Shown one piece after another: positions 7,917 to 13,369 of a stretch of 13,369 nucleotides of DNA (position 1 is its first letter; each line of letters begins with the position of its first letter). Below the pieces are notes generated by a model that ran no database searches, was not told where the DNA came from, and saw only the letters and a list, made by a program, of their open reading frames with translations. The stretch comes from Alphaproteobacteria bacterium. Its GTDB lineage: Bacteria; Pseudomonadota; Alphaproteobacteria; GCA-2731375. The DNA is taken from positions 1 through 13,369 of the forward strand of contig JASLMY010000132.1 of the NCBI GenBank assembly GCA_030746295.1. The letters are read 5' to 3'. The translations under genes and the position numbers were made by a program.

Positions 7917-7944
7917 CTTGAATGTTCCATTTGTGTTCCCATAT
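7917..7944 (+). promoter_or_regulatory. Candidate sigma-32 (heat-shock) promoter upstream of rpoH
   Basis: CTTGAAT (7917-7923) and CCCATAT (7938-7944) are separated by 14 nt. The known RpoH consensus is CTTGAAA, a spacer of about 11-17 nt, then CCCATNT, so the -35 matches six of seven and the -10 matches fully. Transcription would start near 7951 and leave a leader of about 136 nt before the first rpoH start codon. The spacer also holds two TGTTCC copies 11 bp apart (7923-7928 and 7934-7939). The promoter points at an RpoH paralogue, implying control by itself or by a second RpoH. Confidence 0.55.
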
Positions 7945-7984
7945 TTACGGAAACGGACCGACCGCCACTCCGAGACAACCAGGT

Positions 7985-8000
7985 TCGAGCGAGGGCTCGA
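7985..8000 (+). promoter_or_regulatory. Small hairpin in the predicted rpoH 5' leader
   Basis: TCGAGC (7985-7990) and GCTCGA (7995-8000) make a perfect 6-bp stem with a GAGG loop, about 35 nt into the predicted rpoH leader. RpoH mRNAs in other bacteria often have structured, temperature-sensitive leaders. This hairpin does not itself cover the GGAGG at 8080-8084, so a thermometer role is only a possibility. Confidence 0.3.
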
Positions 8001-8087
8001 CATCGCCGCGACCCGAAAGGGCGGGCGACGAAACCTTTGCTCGGGTGAACCGGGCGTGGCGGGCATGGAGGGACCGGACGGAGGATA

Positions 8088-8951
8088 TTGAATAACGTGA
8101 GTGCAAACACAATCATGCCGGAGGAAGGCCTGAGCCGCTACTTGAGGCGGGTCAAGAGCTATCCCCTACTCGATGCCGAGACCGAGCTCGATCTGACGCG
8201 GCGGTGGCGCGATGCCTGCGACGAGGACGCCTTGGACGATTTGCTGGGCAGCCACTTGCGCCTGGTCGTCAAGCATGCCCGCGACGCCAGTGGCTATGGC
8301 TTGCCGCTGGCCGACCTGATCGCCGAGGGCAACGTCGGTCTGATGCGGGCGGCGGAGCGCTTCGACCCCGAGCTCGGCAATCGCTTCGCGACCTATGCCA
8401 CTTGGTGGATCAAGGCCGCCATCAAGCGTTATGTGATGCAGAACGCGCATATCGTCCGCCTCGGCACGACAGCGGCGCAAAAGAAGCTGTTCTTCAACCT
8501 GCGGCGCCTGAAGGCGGCGCACGGTGACATTGGCGGCGAAACCGTGGCGCCGGAGGTGGCGCGCGCAATCGCCAGCGAGCTCGACATCTCGGTGTCCGAG
8601 GTCCTGGAGATGGACGGCCGGATGAGCCGCCCCGACCGCTCGCTCAACACGCCGGCGGCGGTGGAGTCCGAGCTGACGCTTCAGGATACGCTCGTCGACA
8701 ATGCTCCCGGGCCGGAAGAGATCGTCCTCGCCGCCGACGAGATGGCCCGTCGCCGCGCCATGATGCCGCAGGCGATGGCGGGCTTGAGCCCGCGCGAGCG
8801 CGACATCCTGACCCAGCGCCACATCGAGGAAGACCGCCCGACGCTGGAGACCTTGAGCCGGAAATACGGCGTCTCCCGCGAGCGTGTCCGACAGATCGAG
8901 GCCGCCGCCCTGGCCAAGTTCCGCAAGGCCATGCTGGCCGCACCGGCCTGA
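8088..8951 (+). CDS. rpoH: RNA polymerase sigma factor RpoH (sigma-32 family), probable second paralogue
   Basis: This 287-residue sigma factor should direct RNA polymerase to heat-shock or related stress promoters. The order of regions is clear: region 1.2/2.1 (GLSRYLRRVKSYPLL, 14-28), region 2.2 (LPLADLIAEGNVGLMRA, 72-88), region 2.3-2.4 (FATYATWWIKAAIKRYVMQN, 100-119), the RpoH box QKKLFFNLRR (131-140) that distinguishes RpoH from other sigma factors, and the region 4.2 helix-turn-helix (TLETLSRKYGVSRERVRQIE, 252-271). Region 2.4 ends NAHIV, where RpoH proteins usually have NW or SW, so promoter choice may differ. The start is uncertain among TTG 8088 (GGAGG only 3 nt upstream), GTG 8097 and ATG 8115. 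A sigma-32-like promoter lies upstream. The divergent sequence suggests an additional, RpoH2-like copy, but the genome is needed to tell. Confidence 0.92.
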   Translation: MNNVSANTIMPEEGLSRYLRRVKSYPLLDAETELDLTRRWRDACDEDALDDLLGSHLRLVVKHARDASGYGLPLADLIAEGNVGLMRAAERFDPELGNRFATYATWWIKAAIKRYVMQNAHIVRLGTTAAQKKLFFNLRRLKAAHGDIGGETVAPEVARAIASELDISVSEVLEMDGRMSRPDRSLNTPAAVESELTLQDTLVDNAPGPEEIVLAADEMARRRAMMPQAMAGLSPRERDILTQRHIEEDRPTLETLSRKYGVSRERVRQIEAAALAKFRKAMLAAPA

Positions 8952-8962
8952 TCCTGGCAGAA

Positions 8963-8991
8963 CCGTCGCCTGCCGCGACGGCGACGACTTT
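8963..8991 (+). terminator. Possible weak terminator after rpoH
   Basis: CCGTCGC (8963-8969) and GCGACGG (8975-8981) form a perfect 7-bp GC-rich stem with a 5-nt loop, 12 bp after the rpoH stop. Only TTT follows at 8989-8991, 7 nt beyond the stem. It may be a partial terminator that lets some transcription continue into the next gene, or only a stable hairpin. Confidence 0.35.
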
Positions 8992-9071
8992 GCGCTACGT
9001 CAATTCGATTCTCGGCCGACCCGGCTAGGCTCTCCCATAGTTCAGGTGAGCCAAGGGCGAGGAGGCATGCC

Positions 9072-9572
9072 ATGAAACAGGCGAACCGGCCGACCCCAGA
9101 ACGCCGCGACCGGCTGCTCCGGGAGAACGTTCACGACCCCTATCAGACGCGCGCCAAGCCGGCGGAGCCGTCGGCCTGTCCCGACTGCGGCGCCGTCTAT
9201 CACAAGGGCGGCTGGCGCTGGCGAACGGCGCCGGCAGACGCGGCCGAGGTCGTGTGCCCGGCCTGCCATCGCATTCGCGACGGCTATCCGGCCGGAACGG
9301 TGACGCTCACCGGGGCGGCCTACCTGGCCCGGCACGGGCAAGAGATCCGGAACCTGATGCGCAACCTCGAGGCGGCGGAGAAGGAGCGTCATCCGCTGCA
9401 ACGGATCATGGCGATCGCGGACACCGACGATGGCCTGACGGTGACGACGACCGACGTCCATCTGCCCCGCCGCATCGGCCAGGCGCTGCACCGGGCGCAC
9501 AAGGGCGACGTCGATACCCACTACGACGAGGAAGGCTATTTCATCCGCGTCGATTGGCAGGCACCCGCCTGA
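9072..9572 (+). CDS. BCAM0308 family zinc-ribbon protein (NMD3-like)
   Basis: This 166-residue cytoplasmic protein has two CxxC pairs, C36-P-D-C39 and C62-P-A-C65, spaced as a zinc ribbon. A conserved second half follows: GYPAGTVTLTG (71-81), a charged helix HGQEIRNLMRNLEAAEKERHPLQRIM (88-113), and DGLTVTTTDVHLPRRIGQAL (120-139). From memory this is the BCAM0308 family, whose ribbon resembles the N-terminal part of the archaeal/eukaryotic ribosome export factor NMD3. Its molecular role is unknown; nucleic-acid or ribosome binding is a reasonable guess. GAGGAGG lies 7 nt before ATG 9072, so the start is firm. It is 120 bp after rpoH and 47 bp before the next small gene, which suggests stress-related expression, but no separate promoter is obvious. 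Confidence 0.82.
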   Translation: MKQANRPTPERRDRLLRENVHDPYQTRAKPAEPSACPDCGAVYHKGGWRWRTAPADAAEVVCPACHRIRDGYPAGTVTLTGAAYLARHGQEIRNLMRNLEAAEKERHPLQRIMAIADTDDGLTVTTTDVHLPRRIGQALHRAHKGDVDTHYDEEGYFIRVDWQAPA

Positions 9573-9619
9573 CGGAGATCGGCCAGGTCGCGGATTTTGG
9601 TCTCAGCAGGGAGGCAACG

Positions 9620-9868
9620 ATGAGGGACACGAGTGGCGTACGGCTGACGCACGACGAGATCACGCGAGTTCTGGGCCCGATCGACGACGCCAAGGCGAGC
9701 GCGATCCTGGCTGTCGGCGCCTCGTTGCAGGATCTCGAGGAGGCCGCACAATGGGTGGCCGGCGAGAGCGACGTGATGGGCGAGCTGGAGCGGCCGCTGA
9801 CCGGTGTCGCCGCCGAGGTTTACGATATTCTGACCGCCGACGAGCCAGAGGCAGAAGCCGAGCGCTGA
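9620..9868 (+). CDS. Small protein of unknown function (82 aa)
   Basis: The 82-residue product starts MRDTSGVRLTHDEI at ATG 9620, with AGGGAGG about 5 nt upstream, a good ribosome-binding site. It is acidic at the C-terminus (DEPEAEAER) and looks helical, with no Cys, membrane segment or signal peptide. The central pattern AILAVGASLQDLEEAAQWVAG, followed by ESDVMGELERPLTGVAAEVYDIL, looks like a compact, possibly conserved helical domain. I recall similar hypothetical proteins in Alphaproteobacteria but know no function. Its tight spacing to the zinc-ribbon gene (47 bp) and to pcm (18 bp) argues for one transcript. Good codon bias and the ribosome-binding site make it a real gene. Confidence 0.75.
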   Translation: MRDTSGVRLTHDEITRVLGPIDDAKASAILAVGASLQDLEEAAQWVAGESDVMGELERPLTGVAAEVYDILTADEPEAEAER

Positions 9869-9886
9869 GCCACCCGGCCGACTCCC

Positions 9887-10552
9887 GTGAATCCTCGAGA
9901 GGCCCTCCTTGACGAGCTTCGCGAGGAAGTCCGCGTGACCGCACGCTATCTCGGCAAGGACGCCTTGGACGAGCGGGTGATGCGGGCGCTGGCCGAGGTG
10001 CCGCGCGAGGACTTCGTCGCCGCCGGCGAGCGCGATCTCGCTTACGCCAACATCCCGCTGCCGATCGGCCACGGCCAGACCATCTCGCAGCCCTACATCG
10101 TCGCCGTCATGACCGATTTGGTGCGGCCCGAGCCGAGCGACGTGGTGCTCGAGGTCGGCACCGGCTCTGGTTATCAGGCGGCGGTGTTGTCGCGGCTGGT
10201 GCGTCGGGTCTATTCGCTCGAAGTGGTGCAGCCGCTGGCCGAGGCGGCGGCCAAGCGCCTGGCCCGGTTGGGCTACGACCGGGTCGAGGTCAAATGGGGC
10301 GACGGCTGGGGTGGTTGGCCCGAGCACGCGCCCTATCAGGCCATCGTCGTCACCGCGGCGGCGCCCGAGATGCCGACCGAGCTGTTGTCGCAACTGGCGC
10401 CGGGCGGGCGGATGATCTTACCGCTTGGTGCCCCCTATACGACGCAAGTTCTGGTCCTGGTCGAAAAGCACTCCGACGGCCGGATCAGCGAGCGCGACGT
10501 TTTGCCCGTCGCCTTCGTGCCGATGACCGGCGGCGTGGCGGAGGCGCCCTAA
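9887..10552 (+). CDS. pcm: Protein-L-isoaspartate O-methyltransferase
   Basis: This 221-residue SAM-dependent methyltransferase would repair proteins by methylating L-isoaspartyl residues formed by ageing or heat damage. Key motifs: VPREDFV (38-44), GHGQTISQPYIVAVM (61-75; the substrate-binding region), the SAM-binding LEVGTGSGYQ (88-97), the acidic LEV of the second strand (about 115-117), GDGWGGWP, and the IVVTAAAPEMP segment. Length is normal for bacterial Pcm (about 205-220). I used GTG 9887 because homology to the N-terminal ALLDELR helix extends there; GTG 9935, preceded by GAGGAA, is an alternative. Its end overlaps the convergent cobK by 4 bp, and a 5-bp GC hairpin (10543-10557) spans both stop codons. 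Linkage to an rpoH paralogue fits a protein-repair role under stress. Confidence 0.93.
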   Translation: MNPREALLDELREEVRVTARYLGKDALDERVMRALAEVPREDFVAAGERDLAYANIPLPIGHGQTISQPYIVAVMTDLVRPEPSDVVLEVGTGSGYQAAVLSRLVRRVYSLEVVQPLAEAAAKRLARLGYDRVEVKWGDGWGGWPEHAPYQAIVVTAAAPEMPTELLSQLAPGGRMILPLGAPYTTQVLVLVEKHSDGRISERDVLPVAFVPMTGGVAEAP

Positions 10553-11310
10553 GCGCCGGCGAGCCAGGCCAGGACGTCTTCGACGCCGGCGGCCGTAGCG
10601 ATGCCCTCGGGCGCCTCGGGCCGGGCGATCATCACCACTGGGACGGCGGCCTCGCGCGCCGCTTCGATCTTGGCATAGGTGGCGTCGCCGCCGCTGTTCT
10701 TGGCCACCACGGCGGCGATCCGGTTGCGATCGAGAAGGGCGCGCTCGCTCGCGACCTCAAACGGCCCGCGCGCCAGCAACAGCTCGTAGGTCGCCAAGCC
10801 CAAGGGCTCGTCCGGCGCCTCGATCAGGCGGACCAGGAACCAGACCTCCGGTAGGCCGGTGAAGGCGGCGATCTCCCGGCGCCCGATACTCAAGAATGCC
10901 CGCTTCGCCAGGCCGGGCAGCACCTTGGCGGCCTCTTTCGTATCGGCGACCTCGATCCAGCGGTCGCCCGACTGTCGCTGCCAAGGCGGCCGCTGCAGCC
11001 GCAGCGCGGGTAGGCCGAGCCGAGCGCAGGCGGCTGCGGCGTGCCGTGAGATCATCGCGGCATAGGGGTGTGTCGCGTCGATCACGCGCGCGATCCGCGC
11101 CGCCTCGAGGTAGTCCACCAACCCCTCGGTACCGCCGAAGCCGCCGGTGCGAACCTCGCCGGCGAGCGCGCGCCGCCGCCTGGTCGCGCCGGCGAGCGAG
11201 GTCACGACGTCCCAGCGGCCCTCGGCGACCAACCGCTTTGCCAGTAGCGCGGCCTCGGTGGTGCCGCCCAGGATCAGCAGGCGCGGCCGTCCCTCAGTCG
11301 AAGCCGGCAC
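10549..11310 (-). CDS. cobK: Precorrin-6A reductase (CobK/CbiJ)
   Basis: This 253-residue enzyme would reduce the corrin ring precursor (precorrin-6A or cobalt-precorrin-6A) with NADPH in cobalamin synthesis. Family marks are the N-terminal LLILGGTTEAALLAKRL (11-27), GGFGGTEGL (56-64), the diagnostic VIDATHPYAAMIS (76-88), PALRLQRPPW (101-110), and KNSGG (204-208) followed by KIEAA. The length is standard. It follows cbiD with a 17-bp overlap (start 11310, cbiD stop 11294), so translation is probably coupled. Its stop overlaps the stop of convergent pcm. No defects are visible. Confidence 0.94.
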   Translation of the reverse strand: MPASTEGRPRLLILGGTTEAALLAKRLVAEGRWDVVTSLAGATRRRRALAGEVRTGGFGGTEGLVDYLEAARIARVIDATHPYAAMISRHAAAACARLGLPALRLQRPPWQRQSGDRWIEVADTKEAAKVLPGLAKRAFLSIGRREIAAFTGLPEVWFLVRLIEAPDEPLGLATYELLLARGPFEVASERALLDRNRIAAVVAKNSGGDATYAKIEAAREAAVPVVMIARPEAPEGIATAAGVEDVLAWLAGA

Positions 11311-12382
11311 GGCCGACGACCTCCCCCTTGCGGTCGAAGATCAGGACCTCGACGGCAGTCCGGCCGGCGAGCGTCGCCAGCGCCGTCTCCCGGGCCTCGG
11401 CGGCGATGCTGTCGCCCAAGGCCAGACCCGCTTGGCGCCCCATCTCCAAGACCTGGTTGGCGGTGTTGGCCGCCGTCGTCGTCGCCACCAACGTCGGCGC
11501 GGCGCCGAGCCGTTCCAGCCGCGCTGCCAGATAGTCGAAGTCGACCCGGCTGGCGCCTGAGTGCAGGTCCAGGTGGCCTTGCGCCAGCTTGCCGATCTTG
11601 GCGAAGCCGCCGGCCAGCGTCAGACGCGCCACCGGCCGGTCGCGGAGGTGCTTCAGGACGCCGCCGGCGAAGTCGCCCATGTCGATCAGCGCTACCTCGT
11701 CGAGACCATAGAGGCGCCGCACCGCCCGTTCCGAGCCCCGCCCGGTCGCCGCCGCCAGATGGTTCTCGCCGGCGGCGCGAGCGACCTCGATGCCCTGGCG
11801 GATCGAGGCGATCCAGGAAGCGCAGGAGTAGGGTATGACGATGCCGGTGGTGCCGAGGATCGAGAGGCCGCCAACGATGCCGAGGCGGCCGTTCATGGTC
11901 TTGGCCGCTAGGGCCTCGCCGCCGGGGATCGAGACCGTGATCTCGACGTCGCCGCCATCGCCGTGCGCGGCGGCCAACTTGGCGACGACACCGGCCATCA
12001 TCTGCCGCGGCACCGGGTTGATCGCCGGCTCGCCCGGGGCCAGCGGCAGGCCCGGCAGCGTCACCGTGCCGACCCCCTCGCCGGCCCGAAAGACCACGCC
12101 TACGCCGGCGGCGGCTCGCCGCACCGCGGCCGTGATCAGGGCGCCGTGGGTAACGTCGGGGTCGTCGCCGGCGTCCTTGACGATACCGGCCTCGGCCCAG
12201 TCCGCGCCCGCCGATTCGCGGGCGAGAGCGAAGCCGACCTCCTCGCCCCGGGGCAGCGTGATCGACACCGGGTCGGGAAACCGGCCGGTCAGCAGGCGGT
12301 GATAGGCGGCCTTGGTCGCGGCGGTGGCGCAGGCGCCGGTGGTCCAGCCGCGGCGAAGCGCGCCCTTGGGGCGACGTGACAT
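11294..12382 (-). CDS. cbiD: Cobalt-precorrin-5B C1-methyltransferase (CbiD)
   Basis: This 362-residue enzyme would add the C1 methyl group during corrin ring synthesis. The N-terminal signature RGWTTGACATAATKAAY (11-27) is diagnostic of CbiD. Other conserved segments are EPAINPVPRQMM (residues about 118-129), GGLSILGTTGIVIPYSCASWIASI in the middle, GDFAGGVLKHL, GGFAKIGKLAQGHLDLHS, and TANQVLEMG near the C-terminus. Length matches the family. CbiD is the counterpart of CobF in the oxygen-independent route. No Shine-Dalgarno precedes ATG 12382, and a TACACT hexamer ends 7 nt before it, so the mRNA may be leaderless. It is divergent from cobA and overlaps cobK. Confidence 0.95.
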   Translation of the reverse strand: MSRRPKGALRRGWTTGACATAATKAAYHRLLTGRFPDPVSITLPRGEEVGFALARESAGADWAEAGIVKDAGDDPDVTHGALITAAVRRAAAGVGVVFRAGEGVGTVTLPGLPLAPGEPAINPVPRQMMAGVVAKLAAAHGDGGDVEITVSIPGGEALAAKTMNGRLGIVGGLSILGTTGIVIPYSCASWIASIRQGIEVARAAGENHLAAATGRGSERAVRRLYGLDEVALIDMGDFAGGVLKHLRDRPVARLTLAGGFAKIGKLAQGHLDLHSGASRVDFDYLAARLERLGAAPTLVATTTAANTANQVLEMGRQAGLALGDSIAAEARETALATLAGRTAVEVLIFDRKGEVVGRAGFD

Positions 12383-12389
12383 GGCACGA

Positions 12390-12395
12390 AGTGTA
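12390..12395 (-). promoter_or_regulatory. Candidate -10 element for leaderless cbiD transcript
   Basis: On the minus strand TACACT (four of six to TATAAT) ends 7 nt before the cbiD ATG. Initiation would fall on or beside the A of the start codon. No Shine-Dalgarno lies between, and no good -35 was found, so this is tentative. Confidence 0.3.
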
Positions 12396-12418
12396 GCGGT
12401 GCCGGTCGCATCCTGAAC

Positions 12419-12451
12419 AGAGCATGATCCTATCTGGTCGGATCATGCTCT
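12419..12451. repeat. REP/RIME-like palindrome between cbiD and cobA
   Basis: AGAGCATGATCC (12419-12430) and GGATCATGCTCT (12440-12451) are perfect 12-bp inverted arms around a 9-nt loop. The AGAGCATGATCC/GGATCATGCTCT ends resemble those of abundant small palindromic repeats in alphaproteobacterial intergenic DNA, known to me from Rhizobiales and relatives. It sits between divergent genes, so it is not a terminator for either one. Confidence 0.65.
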
Positions 12452-12474
12452 AGGCGGCGGGGCCGGCACCCGTG

Positions 12475-12480
12475 CATAAT
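12475..12480 (+). promoter_or_regulatory. Candidate -10 element for leaderless cobA transcript
   Basis: CATAAT matches TATAAT in five of six positions and ends 8 nt before the cobA ATG, which would place transcription start at or just before the start codon. The preceding GC-rich DNA shows no clear -35. Confidence 0.35.
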
Positions 12481-12488
12481 GGTGCCCG

Positions 12489-13334
12489 ATGACGGAATTG
12501 GGACACATTGTCGATCTGCCCGACCTCGAGCCCGGCTGGGTCTGGCTCGCGGGCGCCGGTCCGGGCGATCCGGGCCTGGTGACCCTGCTGACCGCGCACG
12601 CCTTGCGACAGGCCGACGCGGTCGTTTACGACGCCCTCGTCGACGAGCGCGTGCTGGCCCTGGCCCGGCCGGAGGCGCGGCTCGAATTCGCCGGCAAGCG
12701 CGGCGGCAAACCGTCGCCCAAGCAACGCGATATCTCCGCCCGCCTGATCGAGCTCGCCGGCGACAAGCTTCGCGTGTTGCGGCTCAAGGGCGGCGATCCC
12801 TTCGTCTTCGGCCGCGGCGGCGAGGAGGCGCTGGCGCTGGTCCGCGCCGGCGTGCCCTTCCGTGTCGTGCCGGGGATCACTGCCGGGGTCGGCGGGCTCG
12901 CCTATGCCGGCATCCCGACGACGCACCGCGACACCAACTCGGCCGTCACCTTCATCACCGGCCATGGCAGCTCGGGCGAGTTGCCCGACGGCATCGACTG
13001 GCAGGCGTTGGCCCGCGGCACGCCGGTCCTGGTGCTCTACATGGCGTTGAAGCATCTCGACGTCATCGCCGAGCGGCTGCTCGCCGGCGGGCGGACCGAG
13101 GATGAGCCGGTTGCCGTGATCAGCCGCGCCACCACGCCGGGGCAGCGGGTCCTGGAGACGACGCTCGGCCGGGCCGCGGCCGAGACCAGGGCCGCCGGGC
13201 TCAAGCCGCCGGCGCTGGTGGTGCTGGGCCCGGTGGTGGCGATGCGGCCGGCGCTGGACTGGCTCGGCGCCCTGGAGGGCCGCGTCCTGATGCCCGGCCC
13301 CTTCGGTGCCGGCGGCGAGAGCCGGACCGGCTGA
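12489..13334 (+). CDS. cobA: Uroporphyrinogen-III C-methyltransferase (CobA/SUMT)
   Basis: This 281-residue SAM-dependent enzyme would methylate uroporphyrinogen III at C2 and C7 to give precorrin-2, the branch point from haem to cobalamin and sirohaem. All SUMT signatures are present: WLAGAGPGDPGLVTL (19-33), VVYDALV (45-51), GKRGG (69-73), LRLKGGDPFVFGRGGEE (97-113), VVPGITAG (126-133), GIPTTHRD (141-148) and TFITGHG (154-160). It is the stand-alone form, without the CysG N-terminal dehydrogenase/ferrochelatase domain. No Shine-Dalgarno precedes ATG 12489. It is divergent from cbiD-cobK, so this is a compact cobalamin locus. Confidence 0.96.
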   Translation: MTELGHIVDLPDLEPGWVWLAGAGPGDPGLVTLLTAHALRQADAVVYDALVDERVLALARPEARLEFAGKRGGKPSPKQRDISARLIELAGDKLRVLRLKGGDPFVFGRGGEEALALVRAGVPFRVVPGITAGVGGLAYAGIPTTHRDTNSAVTFITGHGSSGELPDGIDWQALARGTPVLVLYMALKHLDVIAERLLAGGRTEDEPVAVISRATTPGQRVLETTLGRAAAETRAAGLKPPALVVLGPVVAMRPALDWLGALEGRVLMPGPFGAGGESRTG

Positions 13335-13354
13335 GGCCTCGCGCCCCGACCGCC

Positions 13355-13369
13355 ATGACGCCGGCGCTG
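13355..13369 (+). CDS. Possible start of next cob gene, cut by window edge
   Basis: ATG 13355 opens five codons (MTPAL) to the window end, 20 bp after the cobA stop. Position and the short N-terminus would suit cobyrinic acid a,c-diamide synthase (CobB/CbiA), which often follows cobA. Five codons cannot identify a gene, so this is context only. Confidence 0.25.

Larger units (their letters stand above)
7406..8087. other. Intergenic region between the divergent dctP and rpoH genes
   Basis: I see no convincing gene in these 682 bp. Open frames here, such as 7756-8091 on the plus strand, lack protein-like composition and overlap the regulatory signals listed separately. The left part (7406-7520) should hold the dctP promoter. 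A CTGACA-like element on the minus strand at about 7506-7511 has no good -10 partner, so I do not call it. The stretch 7741-7960 is visibly richer in A+T than the coding DNA around it, as expected for a control region. No tRNA or recognisable riboswitch was found. Confidence 0.6.

Noticed and set aside
7910..7939. Possible EcfG-type promoter on the minus strand (GGAAC, 17 nt, CGTA)
   Set aside because: The -10 misses the last base of CGTT, no gene start follows within a sensible distance, and the same bases form the better sigma-32 element on the plus strand.
7756..8091. 111-codon plus-strand open frame upstream of rpoH
   Set aside because: It has no ribosome-binding site or protein-like conservation pattern, and it runs through the sigma-32-like promoter and leader.
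10896..11534. 212-codon plus-strand open frame across cobK/cbiD
   Set aside because: The product is extremely Arg/Ser/Pro-rich and antisense to two clear enzymes.
12383..12488. Cobalamin riboswitch before the cob genes
   Set aside because: The gap is only 106 bp, contains no B12-box-like sequence, and is mostly occupied by the palindrome and the start-proximal -10 elements.

Overview
The window is high-GC DNA with a strong GC bias at third codon positions. It carries genes typical of free-living Alphaproteobacteria: a DctP/DctQ/DctM TRAP transporter, an RpoH-type sigma factor and a CbiD/CobK/CobA cobalamin set. A Rhodospirillales-like organism is my best guess. This is inferred from gene content and protein style, because no rRNA or other taxonomic marker is present. 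I see no transposase, phage gene, CRISPR array or tRNA.

Region 1 (1-7405) looks like a catabolic and uptake locus. At the left edge is a truncated AhpD-like/carboxymuconolactone decarboxylase gene on the minus strand. It diverges from a PhyH-type Fe(II)/2-oxoglutarate dioxygenase (489-1436, plus). A minus-strand array follows, transcribed right to left: dctP (binding protein), an intercistronic hairpin, dctQ, dctM, an SMP-30/gluconolactonase-like lactonase and a large FAD-dependent oxidoreductase. It meets the dioxygenase gene tail to tail. A coherent inference is a pathway that imports an organic acid, hydrolyses a lactone and performs redox steps. The substrate cannot be read from the sequence.

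Region 2 (7406-8087) has no credible gene. It holds the dctP upstream region, a TTAAC/GTTAA inverted repeat and a heat-shock (sigma-32) type promoter at 7917-7944. That promoter would give a 5' leader of about 136 nt in front of the next gene.

Region 3 (8088-10552, plus) is a possible stress block. It contains an RpoH paralogue with unusual residues in its -10 recognition helix, a two-CxxC zinc-ribbon protein of the BCAM0308 family, an 82-residue protein of unknown function, and protein-L-isoaspartate O-methyltransferase (pcm).

Region 4 (10549-13369) is part of a cobalamin biosynthesis cluster. cbiD and cobK are on the minus strand with overlapping ends, and cobK overlaps the end of pcm by 4 bp. 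cobA runs divergently on the plus strand. The 106-bp cbiD/cobA gap contains a REP-like palindrome and a -10-like hexamer 7-8 nt before each start codon, with no Shine-Dalgarno sequence on either side, so both transcripts may be leaderless. A final ATG with five codons at the right edge may begin the next cob gene.

I found no clear defence or mobile system. The most promising leads are the sigma-32-type promoter and stress block around the RpoH paralogue, and the uncharacterised TRAP/lactonase/FAD/dioxygenase module.
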